A DNA stretch of 64,000 nt, taken from assembly GCA_017744355.1 (NCBI GenBank), contig JAGIBK010000003.1, positions 118,547 to 182,546 of the forward strand, given 5' to 3'. The stretch is from a bacterium. Lineage in GTDB: Bacteria > Cyanobacteriota > Sericytochromatia > S15B-MN24 > UBA4093. This document shows, piece by piece, positions 42,871 to 51,674 of this stretch; the stretch's first letter is position 1; every line of letters starts with the position of its first letter. A program made the translations under genes and the position numbers. The notes beneath the pieces are model-generated. The model was not told the DNA's origin. It made no database searches and was given only the letters and a program-made list of their open reading frames with translations.

Positions 42871-45225
42871 TTACGTTTGGACGATGGGCAGGGTGAACCA
42901 GAAGACGCTGCCCTCTCCCGGCGCGCTTTCGAGCCCGATCCGGCCCCCGTGGGCCTCGACCAGAGCCTTCGATATCGCAAGGCCCAGCCCGGCGCCGCCG
43001 TGGGCGCGGGTCGAGCTGGAATCCACCTGGTAGAACTTCCGGAACAAGGCCCGCTGGTGCTCGGGGGCGATGCCGATCCCCGTGTCGCACACCTCGACGC
43101 GGACCTCGCCGTCCAGGCGCTTGGCGCTCACCGTGATCCGGCCGCCGGCCGGGGTGAACTTGAGGGAGTTCCCCATGAGGTTGAGCAGGACCTGGCCGAT
43201 GCGCTGCGCGTCGATGGACAGGGTCAGCGGCGGCACGAGCGGGGTGGCCTCCAGGGTGAGATGGGCCTCGCGGGCCTGGGGCTGCAGCATGCGCACTGCG
43301 TCCTGGATGATGCCGCCCAGCTCGACGTCGGCCCGCTGGAGCGAGAAGGTCCCCGCCTCAAGGCGGGCGAAGTCGAGCATGTCGTCCACGATCCGCCGCA
43401 GACGCGCCGATCCCGCCTGGATCTGGTGGATGAACTCCCGCTGCTGGGGGGTGATGGGCCCTCCGATCTCATCCTCCAGGAACTCGGAGTACCCCACGAT
43501 CGAGGCCAGTGGGGTCCTGAGCTCGTGCGAGGCCGAGTTGAGGAACTCACCCTTGAGGCGATCCAGCTCAAGCAGTCGCTCGTTGGCCTCCTCAAGCTCC
43601 AAGGTCCGGGCCCGGACCTGCTCGGCCAGCTCTTCCTGCTTCATGCGCACGATGGCCGCCATCTCGCGCAGGTTGGTCGTCAACCCGGCGAGCTCCTCGA
43701 CCGCCGGCAGCGCCTCCCCGCGCAAGGCATGCGCATCCCCACGGGCAAACGCCTGGCTGTCTTGCGCCAGGACCAGGAGCGGCCTGGAAAGGACTCGGGC
43801 CAACAGGACACTCAGGCCGAAAGCGGCGAGAACCCCGAGCACCATCCCGCCCAGGATGCCGAGATAGCTCGCCTGCATGCGTTCCTGCACCGCCAGGACC
43901 GAGGTCTCGATCCAGAGGATCCAGCCGAGCCCGGGCAGGGTGGTATAGCTGACCAGCTGCCGTTCGAAGGCCTGTGCGATGCTCATGCGGGTGAGTTCGG
44001 GCACGTACTCGGTCTGGGTAATGCCGGCCTGGGAGCGGTAGTCGAAGGGGATCCGCGCCGGCTTCAGCGTCCAACTCGCTCCATGGGAGGTAGCGACGTA
44101 GCGGCCACTCGCATCCACCAGGTTGATCGCAGTGTACGGGCCCGGGTGGCCCATCCCGTTCGCCAGGTGCGCCAGATCGACCGCCCCCGAGACGTAGCCC
44201 GCAAAGCGGCCCGCACGGTGGATGGGCTCGCCCAGCACCACGATGGGCTCGGCCGTACCGCCCCGCCCGAGGAACACGTCCGAGACCACGGCGGAGCGCC
44301 CCGCGCGCAAGGCATGGAAATAGGGGCGATCCGAGAAGTCCTGGCCGATGGGATTGGTGCCGCCGGGGCCCAAGGGAGGATAGAAGAGCAGGGCCTTGCC
44401 CTTGGGGCTTCCGATGTAGAGGTTGACGAAGCCGGGCACGCTGCGATGGGTCGCCTCGAGCAGGAACTGCTCCTCGGATCGCGAGAGGTCCGCGCGGGAG
44501 AGGAGGACCGCCACCGTGCGGACCGCGTCCTGGTGCTCCTTCAGGTAGCCCTGGCCCCCCTGGCTGAGCATCGCAAGCTCCGCGCTCTGGAGCGCGCGCT
44601 GCCGCTCCTCCTCGCGCTCCCAGAGCGATCGCCCGTACAGGCTGCCCGCCAGGAAGATCGGCACCGCCGCGACCGCCATGAGAACCAGTTGCAGGACCCG
44701 CTTGAGGGGAAGGCGGCCCGGCGAAAGAGCAAGCCAGCGCGTCCATGGCTCCCTGCGCGGCCAGAAGGTCAGCAGCAGCAGCGCAAAGAGCACGTTCAGC
44801 CAGCTGTTCAGCATCTGCTTGAGGAGCAAGGGCACGAGGATGTTGGGATCCCAGCCGAGATAGAACCGGTAGTACCCCCAGTTGAAGACCCAGCCGAAGA
44901 GCAGCCAATAAAGCAGAATCGCCGAAAGGGGCGGCCAACGACGCGAAAGCCAGGCCACGGCCCCGACCTCGATCGTCATGGGGAAGATGGCGTAAGGATG
45001 CAGCCAGATCACGATCGTCGGCAGCAAGGCGATAGCGGCCGCGAGCATCCCGGGCACCGGGCCGAAGTTGAGGGCCACCGCGAAGGCCAGGGTCGTGCCG
45101 AAGAGGCTGTGAACCCCCGGCATCAGCGGCACCGGCAGACAATTGAGCAACGCCCCGCCCAGACCCGCCGCGAGGACCACGGGCCACAGGGAGGGATGCC
45201 GGTTGGGTTGCGGCGCGTGAGGCAT
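42871..45225 (-). CDS. Membrane sensor histidine kinase with multi-helix N-terminus
   Basis: A 784-residue kinase. Residues 10-160 hold about five hydrophobic helices of a MASE-like or ECF-S-like membrane domain. A further TM near 180 leads to a double Cache-type periplasmic sensor (FVNLYIGSPKGKALLFYPP, FSDRPYFHALRAG, AINLVDASGRYVATS). Then come TM near 450, HAMP, a coiled coil, HisKA with the acceptor in NSASHELRTPLASIVGY, and the ATPase (LLNLMGNSLKFTPAGG, DTGIGIAPEHQ, GAGLGLAISKALVEAHGG). It is a single gene with no regulator next to it on this strand. Ligand unknown. Confidence 0.92.
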   Translation of the reverse strand: MPHAPQPNRHPSLWPVVLAAGLGGALLNCLPVPLMPGVHSLFGTTLAFAVALNFGPVPGMLAAAIALLPTIVIWLHPYAIFPMTIEVGAVAWLSRRWPPLSAILLYWLLFGWVFNWGYYRFYLGWDPNILVPLLLKQMLNSWLNVLFALLLLTFWPRREPWTRWLALSPGRLPLKRVLQLVLMAVAAVPIFLAGSLYGRSLWEREEERQRALQSAELAMLSQGGQGYLKEHQDAVRTVAVLLSRADLSRSEEQFLLEATHRSVPGFVNLYIGSPKGKALLFYPPLGPGGTNPIGQDFSDRPYFHALRAGRSAVVSDVFLGRGGTAEPIVVLGEPIHRAGRFAGYVSGAVDLAHLANGMGHPGPYTAINLVDASGRYVATSHGASWTLKPARIPFDYRSQAGITQTEYVPELTRMSIAQAFERQLVSYTTLPGLGWILWIETSVLAVQERMQASYLGILGGMVLGVLAAFGLSVLLARVLSRPLLVLAQDSQAFARGDAHALRGEALPAVEELAGLTTNLREMAAIVRMKQEELAEQVRARTLELEEANERLLELDRLKGEFLNSASHELRTPLASIVGYSEFLEDEIGGPITPQQREFIHQIQAGSARLRRIVDDMLDFARLEAGTFSLQRADVELGGIIQDAVRMLQPQAREAHLTLEATPLVPPLTLSIDAQRIGQVLLNLMGNSLKFTPAGGRITVSAKRLDGEVRVEVCDTGIGIAPEHQRALFRKFYQVDSSSTRAHGGAGLGLAISKALVEAHGGRIGLESAPGEGSVFWFTLPIVQT

Positions 45226-45273
45226 TTGTTAAAGAATATTACACGCCTCGCGCATCGCTGACCAGCCAAAGCG

Positions 45274-45301
45274 AAGGGAGCGGCATCGCTGCCGCTCCCT
45301 T
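45274..45301. terminator. Hairpin terminator after nuo operon
   Basis: A perfect 12-bp stem (45274-45285 with 45290-45301) with a TCGC loop, 23 bases past the nuoN stop. It probably ends the 14-gene nuo transcript before the kinase gene. Confidence 0.72.
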
Positions 45302-45323
45302 TCGTTGCGTCGTCCGCGTCCTC

Positions 45324-46808
45324 TTAGAAGAGGCTTGCGATCGAGGTCTTGGCCCAGGCCATCAGAGGCTGCGCCCCGGGGACCATGTAGAAGAGGCTGC
45401 TTGCGCCCACCCCGGCCCAGATGATCATCACGGCGCAGATCACGCCGACGATGCGCGCCGGCACGATGCCCGCGGTGTCGCTCCAGTCGGCGCGGGGCTC
45501 CTTGAAGTACATCACCACGATCACCCGCAGGTAGTAGTAGACCGAGAGGATCGAGTTGATGATACCCAGCACCGCCAGCCAGGCGAAGCCCTGCTGGATC
45601 ACGGCGCTGAACAGGAAGTACTTCGCGAAGAAGCCGGCCGTGGGCGGGATACCGATGAGGCTCGCCATGCAGATCGAGATGACCAGCGCGAGGCCGGGGA
45701 ACTTGGCGCCCAGGCCCGAGAAGTCCTCGATCTCCGTCAGCTTCTCGCCCTGCTTGCTGATGAAGCCGATCACCGCGAAGAGGGCGAGGTTCGTCAGGCA
45801 GTAAGCGACCAGGTAGTACAGGATCGCCGCGCCCCCGAAAGCGCCTTCCTGGTTCGACAGGGCGGTGAGGCCCATGAGCATGTAGCCGGTGTGGGCGATG
45901 CTGGAGTAAGCCAGCATGCGCTTGATGTTGCCCTGAACGAACGCCAGGATGTTACCGGTGAACATGGTGACGACGGCCAGGCCCGCGACCACCTCGACCC
46001 ACTCGCCCTTGACGGGCAGGAAGGCCACCGCCATGGTGCGGAGGATGAAGGCGAACGAGGCGGCCTTGACCGCGGTCGACATGAAGCCGGTGATGGGGGC
46101 GGGAGCGCCCTCGTACACGTCCGGAGTCCAGGCGTGGAACGGAGCCGCCGCCACCTTGAAGCCGAAGCCGATGATCAGCATCGCGATGCCCGCGATGAAG
46201 AGCGGCAGCTTGGCAGCATCGGGGCTCGCCGCGAAGGCGCGCAGGCCATCGAAGTGAGCCGAGCCGGCCGCGCCGTAGGTCAGCGCGATGCCGTAGAGGA
46301 TGATGCCCGAGGCGAAGGCGCCGAGCAGGAAGTACTTGACCGACGACTCGTTGCCCTTCACGTCCAGGCGACGGGCGCCGACCAAGGCGTAGATCGCGAT
46401 CGACATGATCTCGATGGCGATGAAGACCGTGATCAGGTGGGTCGCCGCCGGGAGGATCAGCATCCCCGAGAGGCTGAGCATCAACAGGGAGTAGACCTCG
46501 CTCTGGGCCATCTTCTCACGAGGGAAGTAGGCCCAGGCCGCGACCAGGGTAAGCGCTGCGCAACCGAGCAGCAGCAGGGTGAAGAAGTGGCTGTAGGCGT
46601 CGAAGGTCACGACCCCGTGGAAGAGGACGCGCTTGAAGCCGGCCGGGCTCTGGATCAGGTCGATCCCCGCGGTCATGGCGGCGAGCGCCAGGGCCGAGAG
46701 TGAGATCCCGCCGAGCAGCGCGGGGGTACGGAAGAAGGTCAGGGCCAAACCCGCCACCACCGTGATGATGATGGGCATGATCGAGAGCCAGTGGATTTCC
46801 ATGTTCAT
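45324..46808 (-). CDS. nuoN: NADH-quinone oxidoreductase subunit N
   Basis: A 494-residue antiporter-like proton-pumping subunit of complex I in the inner membrane, with about 14 helices. Typical segments are AIEIMSIAIYALVG with the key Glu of helix 5, and FKVAAAPFHAWTPDVYEGAP with the Lys and His of helices 7-8. The C-terminal part has GFFAKYFLFSAVIQQG. It is the last gene of nuoA-N, 4 bases after nuoM, and is followed by the terminator. Length matches the family. Confidence 0.95.
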   Translation of the reverse strand: MNMEIHWLSIMPIIITVVAGLALTFFRTPALLGGISLSALALAAMTAGIDLIQSPAGFKRVLFHGVVTFDAYSHFFTLLLLGCAALTLVAAWAYFPREKMAQSEVYSLLMLSLSGMLILPAATHLITVFIAIEIMSIAIYALVGARRLDVKGNESSVKYFLLGAFASGIILYGIALTYGAAGSAHFDGLRAFAASPDAAKLPLFIAGIAMLIIGFGFKVAAAPFHAWTPDVYEGAPAPITGFMSTAVKAASFAFILRTMAVAFLPVKGEWVEVVAGLAVVTMFTGNILAFVQGNIKRMLAYSSIAHTGYMLMGLTALSNQEGAFGGAAILYYLVAYCLTNLALFAVIGFISKQGEKLTEIEDFSGLGAKFPGLALVISICMASLIGIPPTAGFFAKYFLFSAVIQQGFAWLAVLGIINSILSVYYYLRVIVVMYFKEPRADWSDTAGIVPARIVGVICAVMIIWAGVGASSLFYMVPGAQPLMAWAKTSIASLF

Positions 46809-46811
46809 GCC

Positions 46812-48353
46812 TTAGTGCCCTCCGGCGTGAGATTCGCCTTCGGCCGCCACCGGGGTCGAAGCCGCGGCCTTGGCGGCCGCCGCGTTGACAGGACCCAGCA
46901 GGGACTGGACCGAGGGGTCGATTCGCGAGAGCACCGGCTGGGGCACGAAGCCCGTGTAGACGATGACGAGCGCGATGGGGACGATGACGAGGGCCTCGCG
47001 CAGCGAGAGGTCCGCGAGCTTGGCGTTCGCCGGCTTCTCCTCACCGAAGAAGGTGCGGGAGATGCTCCACAGCAAGTAGCAAGCACCCCACACGACCGAG
47101 GTGGTCGCGACGGCGCCGAGCACGTTGTGGCTGGTGTACGAGCCGAGCAGGATCATGAACTCGCCGATGAAGCCGTTGAGGCCGGGCAGCCCGATCGAGG
47201 CCATGCCGACGAGGATGAACGCGGTGGTCATCCAGGGCATGGTCTTGGCGATGCCGCCGAAGTCCGCGATCTGGGTGCCCTTGCGCTCGGCGAGCATGCC
47301 GACCATCAGGAAGAGACCACCGGTCGCCAGGGCGTGGGCCATGAACATGAACACCGCGCCGGTCCAGGCGTGCTGGTCGAGGGCGAAGACGCCCAGCAGG
47401 ATCACCGCCATGTGCGAGATCGAGCTGTAGGCGAGCAGACGCTTGATATCGGTCTGAGCCAGCGCGACCCAGGCCGCGTAGACCAGCCCGATGACCGCCA
47501 GACCCATCAGATAGGGCTGGGCCATCTTGGCCGCCTCGGGGAAGAGGGGCATGGCAAAGCGGATGAAGGCGTAGACGCCGATCTTCCCCATGATGCCGCT
47601 CACCAGGAAGGTGACCGGGGCGGGCGCTGCCACGTAAGTGTCGGGCGCCCAAGTATGGAAGGGGAACAGGCCGCTCTTGATCGCGAAGGCGAAGGCGAAC
47701 GCGAGGAACGCCCAGACCATGGCGGGACCGGCGAGCGGGGTGGCCATCAGGTCGGCGAGCTGGAAGCTCCAGGTGCCGGTGGCAGCCTGGTGCTGGACCG
47801 CCAGGTACAGGATGGCGACGAACAGGAAGAGCGAACCGACCAAGGTGTAGACGACGAACTTGATCGTCGCCTTGACCCGGCCCTCACCGCCCCAGAGGCC
47901 GATGAGGAAGAAGGCCGGCACGAGCATCAGCTCGAAGAAGACGTAGAAGAGGAACATGTCGAGCGCGCAGACCGCGCCGATCATGCCCGCCGAGAGCAAG
48001 AGCATCCAGGCGTTGTAGCCCCGCACCCGCTCCTTGATGAGGTTCCAGGAGGCCAGGAGGGCCACCGGGGTGAGGACGGCCGTCAGGACGACCAGCACCA
48101 GGCTGATGCCGTCGATGCCGAGGTGGTAGGAGATGCCGGCGTTCGGCAGCCAGGGCGCGTTGACTTCGAACTGGTAGCCAGGCTTGGCCGGGTCGAAGGT
48201 GCCCAGGAGCGAGAGCGCCAGGGCCGCGTTAATGAGCGCGGCCACCATCGCGAATCCCTTGATCCCCTTTTCCGAGCCGTTCGGCATGAGCATGAGGCCC
48301 AGCGCCGCCACGACCGGCAGGAAGATCAGGATCGACAATACGTTCTGGTCCAT
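46812..48353 (-). CDS. nuoM: NADH-quinone oxidoreductase subunit M
   Basis: A 513-residue antiporter-like complex I subunit. Family landmarks are YVFFELMLVPAFFLIGLWGG (helix 5 Glu), IKSGLFPFHTWAPDTYVAAP (helix 7-8 Lys/His), DIKRLLAYSSISHM, and LPGLNGFIGEFMIL. A short Ala-rich tail ending GESHAGGH follows the last helix. Located between nuoL (10 bases upstream) and nuoN (4 bases downstream). Confidence 0.96.
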   Translation of the reverse strand: MDQNVLSILIFLPVVAALGLMLMPNGSEKGIKGFAMVAALINAALALSLLGTFDPAKPGYQFEVNAPWLPNAGISYHLGIDGISLVLVVLTAVLTPVALLASWNLIKERVRGYNAWMLLLSAGMIGAVCALDMFLFYVFFELMLVPAFFLIGLWGGEGRVKATIKFVVYTLVGSLFLFVAILYLAVQHQAATGTWSFQLADLMATPLAGPAMVWAFLAFAFAFAIKSGLFPFHTWAPDTYVAAPAPVTFLVSGIMGKIGVYAFIRFAMPLFPEAAKMAQPYLMGLAVIGLVYAAWVALAQTDIKRLLAYSSISHMAVILLGVFALDQHAWTGAVFMFMAHALATGGLFLMVGMLAERKGTQIADFGGIAKTMPWMTTAFILVGMASIGLPGLNGFIGEFMILLGSYTSHNVLGAVATTSVVWGACYLLWSISRTFFGEEKPANAKLADLSLREALVIVPIALVIVYTGFVPQPVLSRIDPSVQSLLGPVNAAAAKAAASTPVAAEGESHAGGH

Positions 48354-48363
48354 TGATCAATCC

Positions 48364-50325
48364 TTAATGCAGCGTGTCGAACTTCAAGATGTAGTACACG
48401 GCGATGACGGCCGCACCGACGAGCATCATCAGGGCGTAGGAGCGGGTCAGACCGTTCTGCAACGTCCGGACCGCACCCGAGATGCTCGCGTAAACGCGAG
48501 GCGCCTCGTTGACCGCCTTGTCGATGCCGTTCTCCTCGGTGCCCTTGTTGAGCAGCACCCGCGCCATGTAGCGGAGGGGCTTGATGAGGACGGCGTCGTA
48601 GAACTCGTCGATGTAGTACTTGTTCTTGAGGACTTCCCACCACACGGTGCGGGTGGGCTCGGTGGCAGGGGTGGCCTTGCCGTAACGGGCGTAGGCGATC
48701 GAGATGCCGATGACGGCGACCAGGACCGAGAGGCCCATCAGGCCGTACTCGAGGCCGAGGGAGACGTGGACGGCGCTGGTGCCGACCACCGGGGCAAGCC
48801 ACTCGCCGAACAGGTTGGGACCCCAGATATGGGGCAGGCCCAAGAAGCCGACGAAGACGGTGAAGGCGCAGAGCACGACCAGGGGCAGGGTCATGACCCA
48901 GGGGCTCTCGTGGGCGTGCTCCACCCGGTGCTTGTCACGGGGCGTACCGTAGAACGCCAGGAAGAACATGCGGAACATGTAGTAGGCCGTGATCGCCGCC
49001 GTCAGCAGCAGCACGCCGTAGATGACGTAGTGCTGGTGCGCGAAGGCGTGCAGCAGGATCTCGTCCTTCGAGAAGAAGCCCGCAAAGGGCGGGATGCCTG
49101 CGATGGCCAGGGTCGCGATGCCCATGGTCGCGAAGGTGATGGGCATCTTGGCCTTGAGGCCACCCATCTTCCAGAGGTTCTGCTCCTCGTGCATGGCGTG
49201 GATAACCGAGCCGGCGCCGAGGAAGAGGAGGGCCTTGAAGAAGGCGTGGGTGAAGACGTGGAACATGCCGGTCGAGTACGCGCCGATGCCGACGCCGACG
49301 AACATGTAGCCGAGCTGCGAGAGCGTCGAGTAGGCCAGCACGCGCTTGATGTCGGACTGGGTAAGGGCGATGCTGGCGGCGAACAGCGCCGTCAAGGCGC
49401 CGATCGAAGCCACGACGGTCTGAGCCAGGGGGCTCAGGCCGAAGATGAAGTTGCAGCGCGCGACCATGTAGACGCCCGCCGTGACCATCGTCGCGGCGTG
49501 GATCAGGGCCGAGACCGGGGTAGGACCGGCCATCGCGTCCGCAAGCCACACGTGCAGGGGCACCTGGGCGCTCTTACCCATGGCGCCGATGAAGAGCAGC
49601 AAGGCGGCGGTGGTCGCGACCGTGATGGTCAGCGCCTCGCCCTTGGGCATCGCCTCGAAGAAGGCCTTGAGGCCCACGAAGTCGAGGGTCGCCCCGCCGT
49701 GGTTCATGGTGTAGACGAACAGGAAGAAGATACCGAGCAGGAAGCCGAAGTCGCCCACGCGGTTGGTGATGAACGCCTTGTTACCGGCGTTCGCCTTCAG
49801 GATGTCTGAGTACCAGAAGCCGATCAGCAGGTACGAGCAGACGCCCACGCCTTCCCAACCCACGAACATCATGGGCAGGTTCTTCCCGAGGACCAGCACC
49901 AGCATCGAGAAGGTGAACAGGTTCAGGTAGGTGAAGTAGCGCGAGAAGCCGCGATCGTGGCTCATGTAGCCCACCGAGTACAGGTGGATGAGCGTCCCGA
50001 TGAAGGTGACCATCAGGATCATGACCGCCGAGAGCGGGTCGAGCATGAAGTCCATGCCCACGTTCAGCTGACCGGCCTGAATCCAGGTGGCCACGTGCTG
50101 GGTCATGAGGCGCGCGCTCTCATCGAGGCCCCGCAGCTCGAAGAAGAGCTTGAGGGAGACGAAGAAGGCGAGCAACGGGGCACCGACGGCCACGGCCGAG
50201 ACCAGGCCCTTGGGGGCGCCGTGCTCGGACTTGGCGTAGAAGAGGGTCAGGAAGCCGTTGATGATCGCGCCGAGGAGCGGCAGCAACGGCACCCAGAGTA
50301 GCAAGTTGGTGGTGTGTGAATCCAT
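48364..50325 (-). CDS. nuoL: NADH-quinone oxidoreductase subunit L
   Basis: A 653-residue antiporter-like complex I subunit with the long amphipathic lateral helix at its C-terminal end. Landmarks: FVGWEGVGVCSYLLIGFWY (helix 5 Glu), KSAQVPLHVWLADAMAGPTPV (Lys/His channel), DIKRVLAYSTLSQLGYM, and FAGFFSKDEIL. The tail (KPLRYMARVLLN) and last anchor helix fit the lateral helix. It starts 10 bases past nuoK. Confidence 0.96.
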   Translation of the reverse strand: MDSHTTNLLLWVPLLPLLGAIINGFLTLFYAKSEHGAPKGLVSAVAVGAPLLAFFVSLKLFFELRGLDESARLMTQHVATWIQAGQLNVGMDFMLDPLSAVMILMVTFIGTLIHLYSVGYMSHDRGFSRYFTYLNLFTFSMLVLVLGKNLPMMFVGWEGVGVCSYLLIGFWYSDILKANAGNKAFITNRVGDFGFLLGIFFLFVYTMNHGGATLDFVGLKAFFEAMPKGEALTITVATTAALLLFIGAMGKSAQVPLHVWLADAMAGPTPVSALIHAATMVTAGVYMVARCNFIFGLSPLAQTVVASIGALTALFAASIALTQSDIKRVLAYSTLSQLGYMFVGVGIGAYSTGMFHVFTHAFFKALLFLGAGSVIHAMHEEQNLWKMGGLKAKMPITFATMGIATLAIAGIPPFAGFFSKDEILLHAFAHQHYVIYGVLLLTAAITAYYMFRMFFLAFYGTPRDKHRVEHAHESPWVMTLPLVVLCAFTVFVGFLGLPHIWGPNLFGEWLAPVVGTSAVHVSLGLEYGLMGLSVLVAVIGISIAYARYGKATPATEPTRTVWWEVLKNKYYIDEFYDAVLIKPLRYMARVLLNKGTEENGIDKAVNEAPRVYASISGAVRTLQNGLTRSYALMMLVGAAVIAVYYILKFDTLH

Positions 50326-50335
50326 CGGGAAACCT

Positions 50336-50638
50336 CTACCGCTTCAGGACGGAGAAGTCGTCGACGTTCAACGACTCCTTGTTCTTGAAGAGCAAAATGA
50401 CGATCGCAAGCCCGATCGCGGCTTCGGCGGCGGCAACGGCCATGACGAGGAAGACGTAGACGTGGCCGTCGAGCTGGTTCAAGAACCGCGCGAAGGCGAC
50501 GAAACTCAGGTTGACCGCGTTCAGCATCAGCTCGATCGACATGAAGACGATGAACAGATTCTTGCGGCCGACCACGCCCGCGACGCCGGTGGCGAACAGC
50601 AGCAGGCTGGCAATCAGGAAGTGTTGCAGCGTAAGCAT
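50336..50638 (-). CDS. nuoK: NADH-quinone oxidoreductase subunit K
   Basis: A 100-residue, three-helix MrpC-like complex I subunit. The two conserved membrane glutamates are in FIVFMSIELMLNAVNL and AAAEAAIGLAIVI, both needed for proton translocation in the family. The size is exactly typical. It lies between nuoJ and nuoL with gaps under 11 bases. Confidence 0.96.
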   Translation of the reverse strand: MLTLQHFLIASLLLFATGVAGVVGRKNLFIVFMSIELMLNAVNLSFVAFARFLNQLDGHVYVFLVMAVAAAEAAIGLAIVILLFKNKESLNVDDFSVLKR

Positions 50639-50646
50639 GGGGACTC

Positions 50647-51150
50647 CTAAATCCGGCGCTTCGCCAAGAGCACGACGCCGACCATGGCGACCGTGAGCAG
50701 GATCGCGACCATCTCGAAGATGAAGATGTAGTTCTGGTAAAGGAACAGACCCACCAGCTCGATGGAGCCGTAAGCCGGATCCTTGAGCGCGGGGAAGGCG
50801 TCCTTGGGCAGCTTGCCGATGGCGGCCATCACCAGGCCGACCACCGGCAGCAGGCCGGCAATGGCCAGACCCAGCTGCGGGATGAACTCTTCCTGGTAGT
50901 TGAGGTCCTCGTCCCGGACGTTGAGCAGCATGATGACGAAAACGATCAGCGCGATGATGGCCCCGGCGTAGACCAGGATCTGGAGGATCGCGATGAGCTG
51001 CGCCGTCAGCAGGGCGTAGAGCCCGGAGAGGGCCATGAACGAGACGACCATCGAAAGGGCCGCGGGGAGGGGATGGCGCCGGGTGATGGTGACGAAACCG
51101 CCGAGGACCATCACCGTGGCCAAGATATAGAACAGGATGGTGGATAGCAT
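50647..51150 (-). CDS. nuoJ: NADH-quinone oxidoreductase subunit J
   Basis: A 167-residue, five-helix complex I membrane subunit. The third helix, ILVYAGAIIALIVFVIML, includes the Tyr/Gly pi-bulge segment that rearranges during turnover in the family. It has the usual length and C-terminal helix (IFEMVAILLTVAMVGVVLL). It starts 29 bases after nuoI ends. Confidence 0.95.
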   Translation of the reverse strand: MLSTILFYILATVMVLGGFVTITRRHPLPAALSMVVSFMALSGLYALLTAQLIAILQILVYAGAIIALIVFVIMLLNVRDEDLNYQEEFIPQLGLAIAGLLPVVGLVMAAIGKLPKDAFPALKDPAYGSIELVGLFLYQNYIFIFEMVAILLTVAMVGVVLLAKRRI

Positions 51151-51179
51151 GGAAGGGGGTGGCTCCTACTTCGGTGCGG

Positions 51180-51674
51180 CTAGTCCGGCATGCCTTGCGG
51201 CTTGACGGCCATCAGCTCTTCTTTGGTGATGACGAAGTCCTTGCGGTTGAAGTCGGTGAACGAGTAGATGCCAGAGTCCATGCGGATGGCATCCACCGGG
51301 CACGCTTCGACGCACATCCCGCAGAAGACGCACTCCAGCAGGTCGATGTCGAAGCGCGCGGGCGCCTTCTCGACCGTGGGGTCCGTGACCTCTTCGGCGA
51401 CAATGTGAATGCACTCGGCCGGGCAGGCCGTGGCGCACATGTAGCACGCCACGCAGCGAACCGAACCATCCTCGCGCTTGGTGAGGCGGTGCTTACCGCG
51501 GTAGCCCGCGGGGAACTGCTTCTGCTGCTCGGGGTACTCCACGATGGGCAGCTTGCGAGGCTTGAAGATGCTCGACACCAGGTGCTTGAACGTGATGCCC
51601 AGGCCCTTGATGATGGCCAGGAGGTAGATGTCCTCCTTGATGTCCGTACTCGGACGCTCGATCTTGATCGACAT
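51180..51674 (-). CDS. nuoI: NADH-quinone oxidoreductase subunit I (two [4Fe-4S])
   Basis: A 164-residue TYKY-type ferredoxin-like subunit at the membrane face of the peripheral arm. It has both [4Fe-4S] motifs, CVACYMCATACPAECI and CVFCGMCVEACPVDAI, for clusters N6a and N6b. The N-terminal amphipathic segment fits the usual membrane contact. It overlaps the nuoH stop by one base, so translation is coupled. Confidence 0.96.
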   Translation of the reverse strand: MSIKIERPSTDIKEDIYLLAIIKGLGITFKHLVSSIFKPRKLPIVEYPEQQKQFPAGYRGKHRLTKREDGSVRCVACYMCATACPAECIHIVAEEVTDPTVEKAPARFDIDLLECVFCGMCVEACPVDAIRMDSGIYSFTDFNRKDFVITKEELMAVKPQGMPD

